Origin: UBA8199 sp964507045
Lineage (GTDB): Bacteria > Verrucomicrobiota > Verrucomicrobiia > Limisphaerales > UBA8199
DNA length: 64,000 bases
Direction of reading: 5' to 3'
NCBI GenBank assembly: GCA_964507045.1
Contig: CAZDOO010000001.1
Coordinates: 1-64,000, forward strand
A program made the position numbers and the translations under genes. Under the pieces are notes generated by a model, which worked only from the letters and a program-made list of their open reading frames with translations, was not told the origin of the DNA and did no database searches. Shown here one piece after another: positions 17,935 through 28,675 of the stretch (its first letter is position 1; each line of letters opens with the position of its first letter).

Positions 17935-18014
17935 TGGAGTATTGGAGTGATGGAGCACGAGCGGCCTGCCGTCCGGTCTCCATTAATCCATCACTCCATT
18001 AACCCATCACTCCG
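17928..18014. repeat. 8-bp-period palindromic array (copy B)
   Basis: Left arm units GGAGTGAT, GGAGTATT, GGAGTGAT, GGAGCACG. The right arm, from 17978, read on the minus strand gives GGAGTGAT, GGGTTAAT, GGAGTGAT, GGATTAAT, GGAG. The arms are therefore inverted copies of the same 8-bp unit around a ~20-bp spacer. The array supplies the stop codon of the upstream gene and ends 54 bp before the UbiD-type start. Confidence 0.85.
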
Positions 18015-18067
18015 TTTGCCCCGCATTCCCGTTTCCCTTGGCCCGGCCCCTCTGGTAAGCTCCGGGC

Positions 18068-19597
<1,530 letters not shown>

Positions 19598-19607
19598 CCT
19601 CATCCCC

Positions 19608-20588
19608 ATGCCGGCGAACCTGACACCGGAATATGAGAAGGCCGAGCGACGCTACCGGCAGGCGACGAACGACGAAGAGCGACTGGCCGGCTTGCAGGAG
19701 ATGTTCAGCACCATCCCCAAGCACAAGGGGACGGAGAAGATGCAGGCGGACCTCAAGCACCGCATTGCCCAGCTCCGCCGGGAAGAGCAGAGGACCGCGC
19801 ACAGCAAGGGCCCGGATCCGTTCCACATCCCCCGGGGCGGCGCCGGGCAGGTAGTGCTCGTCGGGCCGCCGAACACCGGCAAGAGCAGCCTGCTGGCGGC
19901 CACCACTCATGCGGCGGCGAAAGTGGCCGACTACCCCTTTACCACCGCCGTGCCGCAGCCCGGGATGTGGCACTAGGACGACGTGCAGATCGAACTGGTG
20001 GACACGCCACCCGTCACGCCGGAACATGTGCCGACCGGGCTGATGGGCACGATTCGTAATGCCGATGTGGTGTGCGTGGTGGTGGAAGCCGGCGAAACGG
20101 CGCTCGACCAGGTGGAAATGGTGCTGGCCGTCCTGAACGCGCGCGGGCTGGCGCTGCGCCCGGTGGCGCGAAATGAACTGCCGGCGGCGGATGCCAGCCA
20201 ACGGCCCGGGCTGATCGTCGCGGCCAAGTTGGACCTGGCCCCGCCCGGGGCGCTGCAGACCTTGCGCGAGCTCTACGCCAGCCGGCTGCCGACTGTGGGC
20301 GTCAGTGCGCGAGCCCGGCAGGGTTTGGACGACTGGTTCGTGCGGCTGTGGGGATTGCTGGCTATGATCCGGGTTTACTCGAAGGAGCCGGGCCAGCCGC
20401 CGGACCTGCGCAAGCCGTTCCTCATGCCATTGGGCGCGACCGTCGCGGAGCTGGCGCAACGGATTCATCGCGACCTGCCGGAGCGGATGAAGTTCGCGCG
20501 GCTCTGGGGCCACAGCCGATTTGACGGCCAACAGGTGCATAAGACCGAGCCGCTCCGGGACAAGGACGTGGTGGAAATCCACGAGTAG
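19608..20588 (+). pseudogene. TGS-domain GTPase (DRG/Obg-like) interrupted by an amber codon
   Basis: One continuous 326-codon frame broken only by TAG at 19974-19976 (codon 123). Upstream: coiled-coil N-terminus, then G1 VGPPNTGKSSLLAATTHA and TTAVPQPGM. Downstream, in the same frame: G3 LVDTPPVTPEH, the G4-like segment VAAKLDLA, and a C-terminal TGS domain ending VHKTEPLRDKDVVEIHE. The layout matches DRG/Obg-related translation-factor GTPases. The stop falls between G2 and G3 and would abolish function unless suppressed. The rest has no frameshift and normal codon use, so the lesion is very recent or a sequencing/assembly error. Follows the UbiD-type gene by 10 bp. Confidence 0.85.
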
Positions 20589-20755
20589 CATCATTAACAG
20601 CGAAGGCGGCAAGGCGCGTAGGAGAGCAATAGCCAATACCCCTTTCCCGTTTTCGCGTCTTCCCTGTTTCTTCGATGTCCCCTATCGCTTAAACCGATAT
20701 TGCCGCCAGGTTTATCAATTAACACTCCTGCCGATGGCGGGGTTAGGCTGGCGAC

Positions 20756-20941
20756 ATGAAAATCAACCAGCACGCGCGGAAGGTTCTGCAACTTCGATCC
20801 TCGGCCAGCCTGTTCGTCTTCCTGCTCTTGGTGCCAGCCACGTTTTGGACGGCATGTCGTATCGGGCAAGGCTGTGTCCCAATCACCGCGTCGCCCAGCG
20901 GTCCGACCCCGGCCATAGGCCACTGGTTCGTATCTCAGTAA
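20756..20941 (+). CDS. possible small secreted or membrane peptide
   Basis: 61 residues in an otherwise empty 467-bp gap (20589-21055). A basic N-terminus (MKINQHARKVLQLRS) precedes a hydrophobic helix (ASLFVFLLLVPATFWTA). Third codon positions are GC-rich in the first half. No family recognised and no strong ribosome-binding site, so this is tentative. The rest of the gap holds nothing I can identify. Confidence 0.3.
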   Translation: MKINQHARKVLQLRSSASLFVFLLLVPATFWTACRIGQGCVPITASPSGPTPAIGHWFVSQ

Positions 20942-21055
20942 CGGGGAGCGGGAATCGTGCGCAGCCACTCACACCCAGGTCTCGTACAATTCAACCGCCA
21001 GAAAGAGGCGAATCGCCTTGAACTGCGCCCATCCAGCCATCAGACTTCTCCCGCG

Positions 21056-22063
<1,008 letters not shown>

Positions 22064-22228
22064 CGCCTGCCGCCCCCGCCGTCGTTTCAAGGTCCCGGCT
22101 TGGCGCGGGAGGCCGGCCTTTGGTAGGCTCACATCACAAATGGCCGGTCGCGATCTCCAACACGCAGGGCAGCGTTCCGGGCAGCCACTGCCGCTGGCTC
22201 CGTGGCGCTCCAGCAGCGTTCCGGCTCA

Positions 22229-23269
22229 ATGAGCGAGGCTCCGACAACTTCTGCCAATCCGGCCACCTGCCGCGAGGGCGGTCGGACGTGGCGCGTGCTT
22301 CGCCGGACGGCGCTGGCGTTTCTCTGGACGCTTTTGGGCTTGCTGACGCTCTGGGCGATGGCGGCGCTTTTCTTTGACACTAGAGTCTCCTGGTTGCGTC
22401 TGCCGCTGGCGGTGATCTACGGAGCGGGCATGCTCGCGGTGGTGATCTGGACGCGGCCTCGGCGGCGAGCGGCAGGCATCTGCGTCGGCGGATTTATGCT
22501 CGTGCTGGGATGGTGGCTCACCCTGGAGCCCTCCAACCAGCGTGATTGGCAGTCCGACGTGGCGGTGCTGCCTTACGCCGACATTGCCGGCAACCAGGTG
22601 ACCATTCACAACATTCGCAACTGCGATTACCGCACCGAGACCGACTTTGACGTGCGCCATTATGACCGGACGTTCAACCTGGATGACTTGCGCACGGTGG
22701 ATTTGTTTCTCGTCACCTGGGGTTCGCCGCACATTGCCCATACGATGATAAGCTTCGGCTTCCGCACGGGAGACTACGTGTGCTTCTCCATCGAGACCCG
22801 CAAGGAAAAGGGCGAAGCCTACTCAACGGTGAAAGGCTTCTTTCGCCAGTATGAACTGACCTACGTCATTGCGGACGAGCGCGACCTGGTGCGCCTGCGG
22901 ACTAATTATCGGCAGGGCGAGGAGGTCTATCTCTATCCTCTGCGGGCGACGCCCGCGCAGGGCCGCACCTTCCTGCTGGACTATCTCGCGCGCGCCAATG
23001 CTCTGCGGGAGCGGGCCGAGTGGTATAACGCTGCCACCGCCAATTGCACCACCGCCATCCGCACCCAGCGCGCCGCCGCCGACCGCCAGCCGTGGGACTG
23101 GCGGATGCTGATCAACGGCCACCTCGACGAACTGCTTTACGAGCGCGGGGCGATCGCGACCAATCTGCCCTTCGCAGAGTTGAAAAAGCAGGCTTGGGTC
23201 AATGCCCGGGCCCGCGCGGCAGACCAGGACCCTGCCTTCTCCCAACGTATCCGCCAAAGCTCGCCCTAA
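22229..23269 (+). CDS. DUF4105 membrane-anchored protein
   Basis: 346 residues: three N-terminal hydrophobic helices (residues ~22-100), then an extracytoplasmic domain with WGSPHIAHTMISFGF and AEWYNAATANCTTAIR, matching the DUF4105/Lnb N-terminal periplasmic family with its conserved Cys. Members are thought to be periplasmic hydrolase- or protease-like, but activity is unproven. The ATG at 22229 is used; a GTG-region start 27 bp upstream would add nine residues. It is followed 6 bp later by the lipoprotein hydrolase, so the two form an operon. Confidence 0.82.
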   Translation: MSEAPTTSANPATCREGGRTWRVLRRTALAFLWTLLGLLTLWAMAALFFDTRVSWLRLPLAVIYGAGMLAVVIWTRPRRRAAGICVGGFMLVLGWWLTLEPSNQRDWQSDVAVLPYADIAGNQVTIHNIRNCDYRTETDFDVRHYDRTFNLDDLRTVDLFLVTWGSPHIAHTMISFGFRTGDYVCFSIETRKEKGEAYSTVKGFFRQYELTYVIADERDLVRLRTNYRQGEEVYLYPLRATPAQGRTFLLDYLARANALRERAEWYNAATANCTTAIRTQRAAADRQPWDWRMLINGHLDELLYERGAIATNLPFAELKKQAWVNARARAADQDPAFSQRIRQSSP

Positions 23270-23275
23270 CATCCT

Positions 23276-25213
23276 ATGACTACTCCTTCCTGGACCTTTC
23301 CGGCGGCGTTCTCCGGCGCCCGCCATATCGCCGCGGTTGCGGCGCTCCGCCGTTGCACGCACTTGGCGTACTGGCCGCTGCTAGCGCTGCTGCTCGCCGG
23401 CTGCACCAGCCCCATCGGCGCCACCAGGACCAGCTTGCGCGTCGCCTACCGCCAGTCGCAGGCCAGCGCGATAGAGGGCCGAGCAAGCAGGGAGTCGCTT
23501 CGTGTCCTGCACCGCTTTGACTTGGACGAGCAGTTTGCGTCTGACCCGGCTGGCGCCCTGCAGGTCCTGCACCAGAAGGCCTGCGAGGACAACCGCCGGG
23601 ATTTGGTGTTCGCCCTGGGCGAACTGAGCTTTCTGCACGCCGGCCGATTGGAGCACAGTGTAAAAGCCGGGGAACCGAAGCAGGGGCGTGACTACTACCT
23701 CGCCGCCGCCATCTACTCCTACCTCTACCTGTTTGGCGCCGGCGGCGAGCCGCCACCAAACCGCTTCGACGATCGCTTCCGCATCGCCTGCAACATCTAC
23801 AACGCCGGCCTGGCCAAAGGCCTCGGGTCTCCGGAACGCACCAATGCCGTGGTCCTGCTCGAGGACGGCTTGCGCCAGTTGCCGCCTGGGCGCGTCCAGG
23901 TCCGCTTGGACACCAATGCCTTCCCTTTTGCCCTGAATCGCTTCGAGACCTTCCTTTCGGCCGACCAGTTCCTGGTTCGTGGATTGACTTTGCGCGATCG
24001 CCAATCGGGGCTGGGCGCGCCCCTGATTGGCGTGGGCAAGCGTGAGGGGCCAGCCCCCTTTTCCCGGCGCGCCCCCGCCACGGTTTTCGGACGCCCGCAG
24101 GGGGACTTGAAGACCTGGACCGCGGGCCAACTCAGCCTGACCTTGGAGCTTTACTCCGCGTACGACAGCAACACCGTGAAGGTCGGCGATGCTGTCATCC
24201 CCTTGGAAACCGATCTGACCGTGCCCATGGCCCATGCCTTGAACCAGAGTTTCATCTGGAGCCTGGGCATGGGGCAGTTCTTCTCCTCCGTAGAACGCAT
24301 CAAGAGTGATGTCTATTTCACTCAACCCCACCAGGCGGGGCGCGTGCCGGTGGTGTTCGTGCACGGGACCTTCAGCAGTCCGGTCTGGTGGGCGGAGATG
24401 CTCAACACGTTGCGCGCAGACCCGGAGATCCGCCAGCGCTGCGAATTCTGGTTCTTTGTCTATAATAGCGGCAATCCCGCGCCTTACTCCGCCGTCAAAC
24501 TCCGGGAATGCCTCGCCGAGAAGGTCAAAGCGCTCGATCCGGAAGGCACCAACAGCGCGTTGCGGCAAATGGTGGTGATCGGCCATAGCCAGGGCGGACT
24601 GTTGACCAAACTCACCGCTACCGACACCGGGGACCGGCTCTGGCGTGCCGTGGGTGTTAGCAGTCTGGATGACGGCACGCTAACTGCCAAGCAACAGGAG
24701 GTGATCCGGCGCTACTGCGTTTACAAACCCTTGCCCTTCGTGAAGCGGGTCGTTTTCGTCAGCACCCCGCATCGCGGCAGCTACCTGGCTACCAGCTTCG
24801 TGCGCAGATTTGTCTCCCTGCCCGGCGCGCTTATCCAACACACCAGGGAGTTCGCCGGCCTGGCCGAAAAGCTCGACCTCCGGGAGCTGCAAGTCACCCG
24901 CACCAGCCTCGATAGCATGTCGCCTCGTAACAAAGGCCTTCTAGAGCTCGCGGAGATCCCCACCGGCCCCGGCATACCCTGCCACTCCATCATCGCCGTC
25001 CAGGGCAAGGGCGACTATCACCACGGCAAGGACGGCCTGGTCGCCTATTCAAGCGCGCACGTGGATTACGCCGCTTCCGAGTTCATCGTTCGCAGCCCCC
25101 ACTCCTGTCAGAGTCAGCCGCCGACCATCGAAGAAGTCCGGCGCATTCTGCTGGAACACCTCGGTGCTGTGCCTGATCCAACGCGGCCCTCAGCTCCGCC
25201 CCATCGGCGCTAA
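23276..25213 (+). CDS. lipoprotein alpha/beta-hydrolase (PGAP1/lipase-like)
   Basis: 645 residues. A long n-region precedes the hydrophobic stretch and lipobox WPLLALLLAGC, so outer-membrane or periplasmic lipoprotein location is likely. The central part carries VPVVFVHGTFSSPVWWAEML (oxyanion region), the nucleophile elbow VIGHSQGGLL, FVSTPHRGSYLA and a His in GKGDYHHGKDGLV, giving a complete Ser-Asp-His lipase/esterase set. The first ~330 residues are a helical/beta domain of unknown role. Likely co-transcribed with the DUF4105 gene. Substrate unknown. Confidence 0.85.
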   Translation: MTTPSWTFPAAFSGARHIAAVAALRRCTHLAYWPLLALLLAGCTSPIGATRTSLRVAYRQSQASAIEGRASRESLRVLHRFDLDEQFASDPAGALQVLHQKACEDNRRDLVFALGELSFLHAGRLEHSVKAGEPKQGRDYYLAAAIYSYLYLFGAGGEPPPNRFDDRFRIACNIYNAGLAKGLGSPERTNAVVLLEDGLRQLPPGRVQVRLDTNAFPFALNRFETFLSADQFLVRGLTLRDRQSGLGAPLIGVGKREGPAPFSRRAPATVFGRPQGDLKTWTAGQLSLTLELYSAYDSNTVKVGDAVIPLETDLTVPMAHALNQSFIWSLGMGQFFSSVERIKSDVYFTQPHQAGRVPVVFVHGTFSSPVWWAEMLNTLRADPEIRQRCEFWFFVYNSGNPAPYSAVKLRECLAEKVKALDPEGTNSALRQMVVIGHSQGGLLTKLTATDTGDRLWRAVGVSSLDDGTLTAKQQEVIRRYCVYKPLPFVKRVVFVSTPHRGSYLATSFVRRFVSLPGALIQHTREFAGLAEKLDLRELQVTRTSLDSMSPRNKGLLELAEIPTGPGIPCHSIIAVQGKGDYHHGKDGLVAYSSAHVDYAASEFIVRSPHSCQSQPPTIEEVRRILLEHLGAVPDPTRPSAPPHRR

Positions 25214-25275
25214 CTTGGCCGCACGGGCGCACTCCGCTGCTTTACGTCAGCAGCCCGTTGAAAAACCGCCGGAAC

Positions 25276-25300
25276 GCCGCGTGGGGGCACGCGGCCTACC
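25276..25300. repeat. GC-rich REP-like repeat, copy 1
   Basis: Begins GCCGCGTGGGGGCACGCGGC. It matches 25623-25646 at all but two or three positions. A reverse-complement copy is at 25656-25679. Confidence 0.7.
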
Positions 25301-25395
25301 GGATTTCCTCGGAATTCGATACGCATTGTAGGCCCAGTGTCCGCACCGGGCGGGTCTATTAACGGGCTGCCAGGGAAAACGCACTCAAGCCAATC

Positions 25396-25515
25396 CCTCC
25401 GTCCTACCTCCATCCCACCTCCATTATACCTCCATCCTACCTCCATTGTACCTCCATCCATAGACGGAGGTAGGATGGAGGTATAATGGAGGTAGGATGG
25501 AGGTGCAATGGAGGG
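25396..25515. repeat. 11-bp-period palindromic array (copy E)
   Basis: Right arm, from 25466, is a run of 11-mers: GGAGGTAGGAT, GGAGGTATAAT, GGAGGTAGGAT, GGAGGTGCAAT, then GGAGGG. The left arm is its inverted copy: 25417-25444 pairs perfectly over 28 bp with 25466-25493, and pairing continues outward with one mismatch for another ~10 bp. The spacer is 21 nt and can itself pair in alternative registers. Confidence 0.92.
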
Positions 25516-25622
25516 AGCAGCTTGAGGTGGCGACGGTAGCGGCTGCCGGTGCCGCGCGACCAGCCCATTCCAGCATTAGCTGCCGAGGCAACTACTGGTT
25601 GATGGCAGTGATTAACGATAAC

Positions 25623-25679
25623 GCCGCGTGGGGGCAGGCGGCCTGCAAACTTCGTGTAGGCCGCTTACCTCCACGCGGC
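25623..25679. repeat. GC-rich REP-like repeats, inverted pair
   Basis: 25623-25646 (GCCGCGTGGGGGCAGGCGGC start) and 25656-25679 in reverse complement form a hairpin with a 9-nt loop. Same sequence family as 25276-25300. Paired GC-rich palindromes near a RAYT fragment fit the BIME/REP arrangement. Confidence 0.6.
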
Positions 25680-25818
25680 AGGCCAGGTATTGCCTATTTG
25701 TGCACTCAAGCACTGGATTTTGCCCAGGGGAGGGGCAATGAAGAGGGAGCCCAGGTGAGCTTTGGCCCAGACTCAGCAGTTCAGTTCTCTCACAACTGAC
25801 ACAGTCGGCAACCCCCAA

Positions 25819-25854
25819 GTCCCCACGATACTCGAGCCGCAGCTTGCGCGACAT
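25819..25854 (-). pseudogene. N-terminal fragment of a RAYT/IS200-like transposase
   Basis: Minus strand reads MSRKLRLEYRGD, matching the start of the intact RAYT at 27569-28540 (MPRKLRLEYPGAMYHV). Similarity stops after about 12 codons, and the following frame bears no HUH motif. Presumed relic of a deleted second RAYT copy. Short, hence moderate confidence. Confidence 0.5.
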
Positions 25855-26155
25855 GCTCCAGCCTTACCCGCACCTCTCGGAAGTGTAAATAGTGAGAACC
25901 GACACTTGCTCTTTTTTTACTGAAAGCGAACCGGGCGTGCTGGGATGAAATACACCCGTTAAACCACGGCCCTGGTTGACTAGGACAGCGCCACGAGGCG
26001 GGCAAGGCGTTTGGGTGTTTAGCGTGACGTAGGCGATCTTTCCTTCGCTTCGAGAAGGATTCGTAGCCGAGAAGCTGATCCAGCGACCACAAAATCGTTG
26101 GCACAGCTTGTGCCTTGGTTGGCGTGTGAGGTTCATTTTCGCCGCATTAACCGTG

Positions 26156-27514
26156 TCACTTCGGAAACGGGCGTTGCGTGTAGTAAATCGGCCACGGGGG
26201 TTGGTTCAATTTTCTCAAACCGGGAGAGATTTGCTGCAGATTCAACTGGCCTTGAGTGTATAGCAGATGAATGACCCCGTTCTGGAGAACGACCTGTGGT
26301 TCACCAGATGTGAGTCCGTCCTTTGCCGCATCGGTCACTTTGAGGATGCGCGACCACGTTTTACCACCGTCGTTGCTGGTGATGTAATAAATGTCGTTTG
26401 GATCATTTGCACTCTGCGCTTTCTTGCGGGCTTCGATTCCAGCCCACGCGATCACAACGTTCTGTCCTTCGACCGACATGCTGGGGGAATAAGCGTAGGT
26501 CAACCCTTTTGAAAGAACCACATCCTTGCTCCAACTGTTTTCTCCGTCCCTGCGATTGCAATAGGCGATCTCGTAATTTTCGCGGCGAGGTGCCTGCAAA
26601 TTCAAATTCCATTTCTCGCGTCGGCAATCCATCCAACACAAATGAACCGTGTCGTCCGCTGTCTTCGCGACATACCGGCCGCGTGCTCTCGCAAGGTTTC
26701 TTGTCACTGTCACAGGCGGGGTCCACGAGTTGCCGTCCACCGGCTTCTGAGAAGACCACACATCGTGTCCCTTTCCGTCGGCCAAGCTCATCCCGAAATA
26801 ATAATACTGCCCTCTGGTTCTACAGACTGAAGCGTAAGAGGTGTACGTCTGCGAGATGGACTGGACTTGCCAACTCTTTCCTGAATCAGGAGAATAAAAC
26901 ACTCCGTTGCTAAAAGGGCCATCTGTGACTCCATTGATTCCAAAGTACGTTAGTGCCCGAATACAATAGGCGATGTGAATGTCCAAACCGTGAGAATGTT
27001 CCATCAAAGGTGGTCCCAAAACCGGCCAGCGACGGCTTCCAGGTTCGTTTAATGTCACATTCTGCTCTGTTACTCCAAAGAACGTCTTTTTGGCTATACC
27101 CCATTTCCTTTCCGCTTCCATTCGAGCCTTACCGCTTGCGCTGAGACCGACTACGTACAGCTCCATTGAAAGTTGGTCATTCTCCATGGTCCCCTGTTGA
27201 AACAGTATCTTATCGCTGGATGCATCAAATCCGGGTTCATACCAAGTGGTGAGAGGAAACTTAGGAAGTGATACTTCCGACCAGGAACTACCATCTTGAT
27301 TCAGGAGGAAGCATTCTTGACCTTGTAATCTGATGGTCGTCGCGTTCCACTTGCGAAGGAGCACGCCTCCACTTAGTCCACTTTGACTTTCTGCCACTCT
27401 GTTTGCTGATGTCCAACCTTGGGCATTCCCCGCCCGCTTGCTACAACCAATCAACGTGCATATAATGCACGCAGGCAGCACGATTACCAAAGCGAGGCGA
27501 TCTTTAGTTCTCAT
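26156..27514 (-). CDS. sialidase-like beta-propeller lipoprotein
   Basis: 452 residues. The start at 27514 gives MRTKDRLALVIVLPACIICT and lipobox TLIGC. The longer frame to 27562 is rejected because its extra 16 codons lie inside the RAYT-flanking inverted repeat. Asp-box motifs typical of sialidase/BNR propellers are visible as SPDSGKSW and SNDGGKTW. The catalytic Arg triad and Glu/Tyr pair of true sialidases were not identified, so enzymatic function is open. GC content is clearly lower than in the flanking genes and codons are less GC-biased, suggesting horizontal acquisition together with the neighbouring mobile DNA. Confidence 0.75.
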   Translation of the reverse strand: MRTKDRLALVIVLPACIICTLIGCSKRAGNAQGWTSANRVAESQSGLSGGVLLRKWNATTIRLQGQECFLLNQDGSSWSEVSLPKFPLTTWYEPGFDASSDKILFQQGTMENDQLSMELYVVGLSASGKARMEAERKWGIAKKTFFGVTEQNVTLNEPGSRRWPVLGPPLMEHSHGLDIHIAYCIRALTYFGINGVTDGPFSNGVFYSPDSGKSWQVQSISQTYTSYASVCRTRGQYYYFGMSLADGKGHDVWSSQKPVDGNSWTPPVTVTRNLARARGRYVAKTADDTVHLCWMDCRREKWNLNLQAPRRENYEIAYCNRRDGENSWSKDVVLSKGLTYAYSPSMSVEGQNVVIAWAGIEARKKAQSANDPNDIYYITSNDGGKTWSRILKVTDAAKDGLTSGEPQVVLQNGVIHLLYTQGQLNLQQISPGLRKLNQPPWPIYYTQRPFPK

Positions 27515-27530
27515 TGAAGCCATCAATGGG

Positions 27531-28640
27531 GTCAGACCGTAGAAACGCCTGTTCGTGTTCATGATTCTTCATGAGATATCCAGTTGAATCTGTGAAATGT
27601 CGGCTGCGCGGCCATTCATGTATTTGTGCAGGTTGGTTCTTGCGCCTTTGGGCTGCCCCAGATGCAAACGCTCAGCGATCTGCTTGACCGATAGGGTCGT
27701 CTCCTGCCGCAAACGTGCTGCCAGCGCCAGCTTCGCGGGGTGGCTCCTCTGCCGTGCCAACAGGTCTTTTTCGGCCCAGCCGAGCCGTGCCAGTTCTTCC
27801 GCAACAATTCGCTCGGCCTTGGTTTCCGCGGTTTCCAGCCTGATCTGGCCAGGATGGTTCTCGCCCACCTTGCCTTCCATCTGCTCCAAGCACTCCCGCC
27901 GGGAGACCTCGCTGCCGATGGACCAGGCTCGCCGAAACTCCTGCGGGGCTGCCTCGTCCACCTCGTCCAGCCGACCCCGCTCCATTTGGCGCTCAAACTC
28001 CTGCCGCCCCGCCGGCGTGTCCTGCTGGATCCCATGCTCGCCCAGCAGACGATCCACACGCAACCATCGCGGCCGATGCGCGGTGGCGGCCAAGTACGGC
28101 ACAAAGCTGCTCCAGGGCCAGGCCAGGAGCCGGTCTTCCGGCGCGAGCAACTTGGCGCGGATGGGGTTCAGGTGAACGTAATCGCATGCCTCCCGCAAAT
28201 AGCCGTTGCCGCTGCCCTCCACCAGTTGCGCCTTGTAACGACCGCTCAAGACGTGGCCGGTGAGCTGGTGGCGGTTGTTGAGGCGAATGGTATAGGTGCT
28301 CTGCAACCACGCCATGCCGGAAACCAGATTGGCGTTCGGAGTCTCAAGGACCAGATGATAGTGGTTGCGCATCAGGCAATACGCGTGCACTTGCCAGCCG
28401 GTCTTCTGGCACGCTTGGGCCAGCGTCTTGATGAAGTCGTGCCGGTCCACGTCGTCCAGGAAGATGTCCTCACGCTGGTCGCCACGGCTCATAACGTGAT
28501 ACATCGCACCGGGGTATTCAAGGCGCAGCTTCCGAGGCATGCTCGCCAGATACTCCGCCGGCGGGAGGCTGTCAACAGCAGAAAACCCCGCCAAACCAAG
28601 CGCCACCTCTTGACGGCTGCGTGCGTTTCTACGGTCTGAC
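27531..28640 (-). mobile_element. RAYT-bearing element bounded by perfect 18-bp inverted repeats
   Basis: GTCAGACCGTAGAAACGC at 27531-27548 recurs as its exact reverse complement at 28623-28640. The RAYT gene fills the interval. GTCAGACC-type ends are familiar around Y1/HUH REP-associated transposases. No target-site duplication is visible. Lies between the sialidase-like and esterase genes. Confidence 0.75.
27569..28540 (-). CDS. REP-associated tyrosine transposase (RAYT, Y1/HUH, IS200-like)
   Basis: 323 residues. It starts MPRKLRLEYPGAMYHVMSRG, the RAYT N-terminus; the ATG at 28540 is chosen over an upstream one giving a 22-residue unrelated leader. The metal-binding HUH motif is in LMRNHYHLVLETP and the catalytic Tyr is in EACDYVHLNPIRAKL. 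The C-terminal third adds a helical DNA-binding part (LSVKQIAERLHLGQPKG). RAYTs cut and join single-stranded REP hairpins and are usually domesticated and single-copy. All catalytic residues are present, so it is probably active. Confidence 0.93.
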   Translation of the reverse strand: MPRKLRLEYPGAMYHVMSRGDQREDIFLDDVDRHDFIKTLAQACQKTGWQVHAYCLMRNHYHLVLETPNANLVSGMAWLQSTYTIRLNNRHQLTGHVLSGRYKAQLVEGSGNGYLREACDYVHLNPIRAKLLAPEDRLLAWPWSSFVPYLAATAHRPRWLRVDRLLGEHGIQQDTPAGRQEFERQMERGRLDEVDEAAPQEFRRAWSIGSEVSRRECLEQMEGKVGENHPGQIRLETAETKAERIVAEELARLGWAEKDLLARQRSHPAKLALAARLRQETTLSVKQIAERLHLGQPKGARTNLHKYMNGRAADISQIQLDIS

Positions 28641-28675
28641 TCTATCGAGGTGTTTCAGCGAGAAAGGGCGGCGGG

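Larger units (their letters stand above)
25214..26155. other. accessory noncoding region: repeats and decayed fragments
   Basis: 940 bp without an intact gene. From left to right: a GC-rich palindromic repeat (25276-25300), the 11-bp palindromic array E (25396-25515), an inverted pair of the GC-rich repeat (25623-25646 with 25656-25679), and a RAYT N-terminal fragment (25819-25854, minus). Lower-GC sequence follows, with short frames that look like decayed coding DNA but cannot be assigned. Confidence 0.6.

Noticed and set aside
19974..19976. Programmed UAG recoding (pyrrolysine)
   Set aside because: No downstream PYLIS-like structure is evident and the GTPase family has no known pyrrolysine; a point mutation or read error is simpler.
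25396..25515. 11-bp arrays as CRISPR
   Set aside because: Units are 11 bp and contiguous with no spacers, and arms are inverted rather than direct repeats.
25864..26136. 90-codon minus-strand frame
   Set aside because: Low-GC region with overlapping frames of equal quality and no recognisable motif; more likely decayed DNA.
27515..27562. 16-codon N-terminal extension of the sialidase-like lipoprotein
   Set aside because: It lies within the RAYT inverted repeat and would bury the lipoprotein signal.
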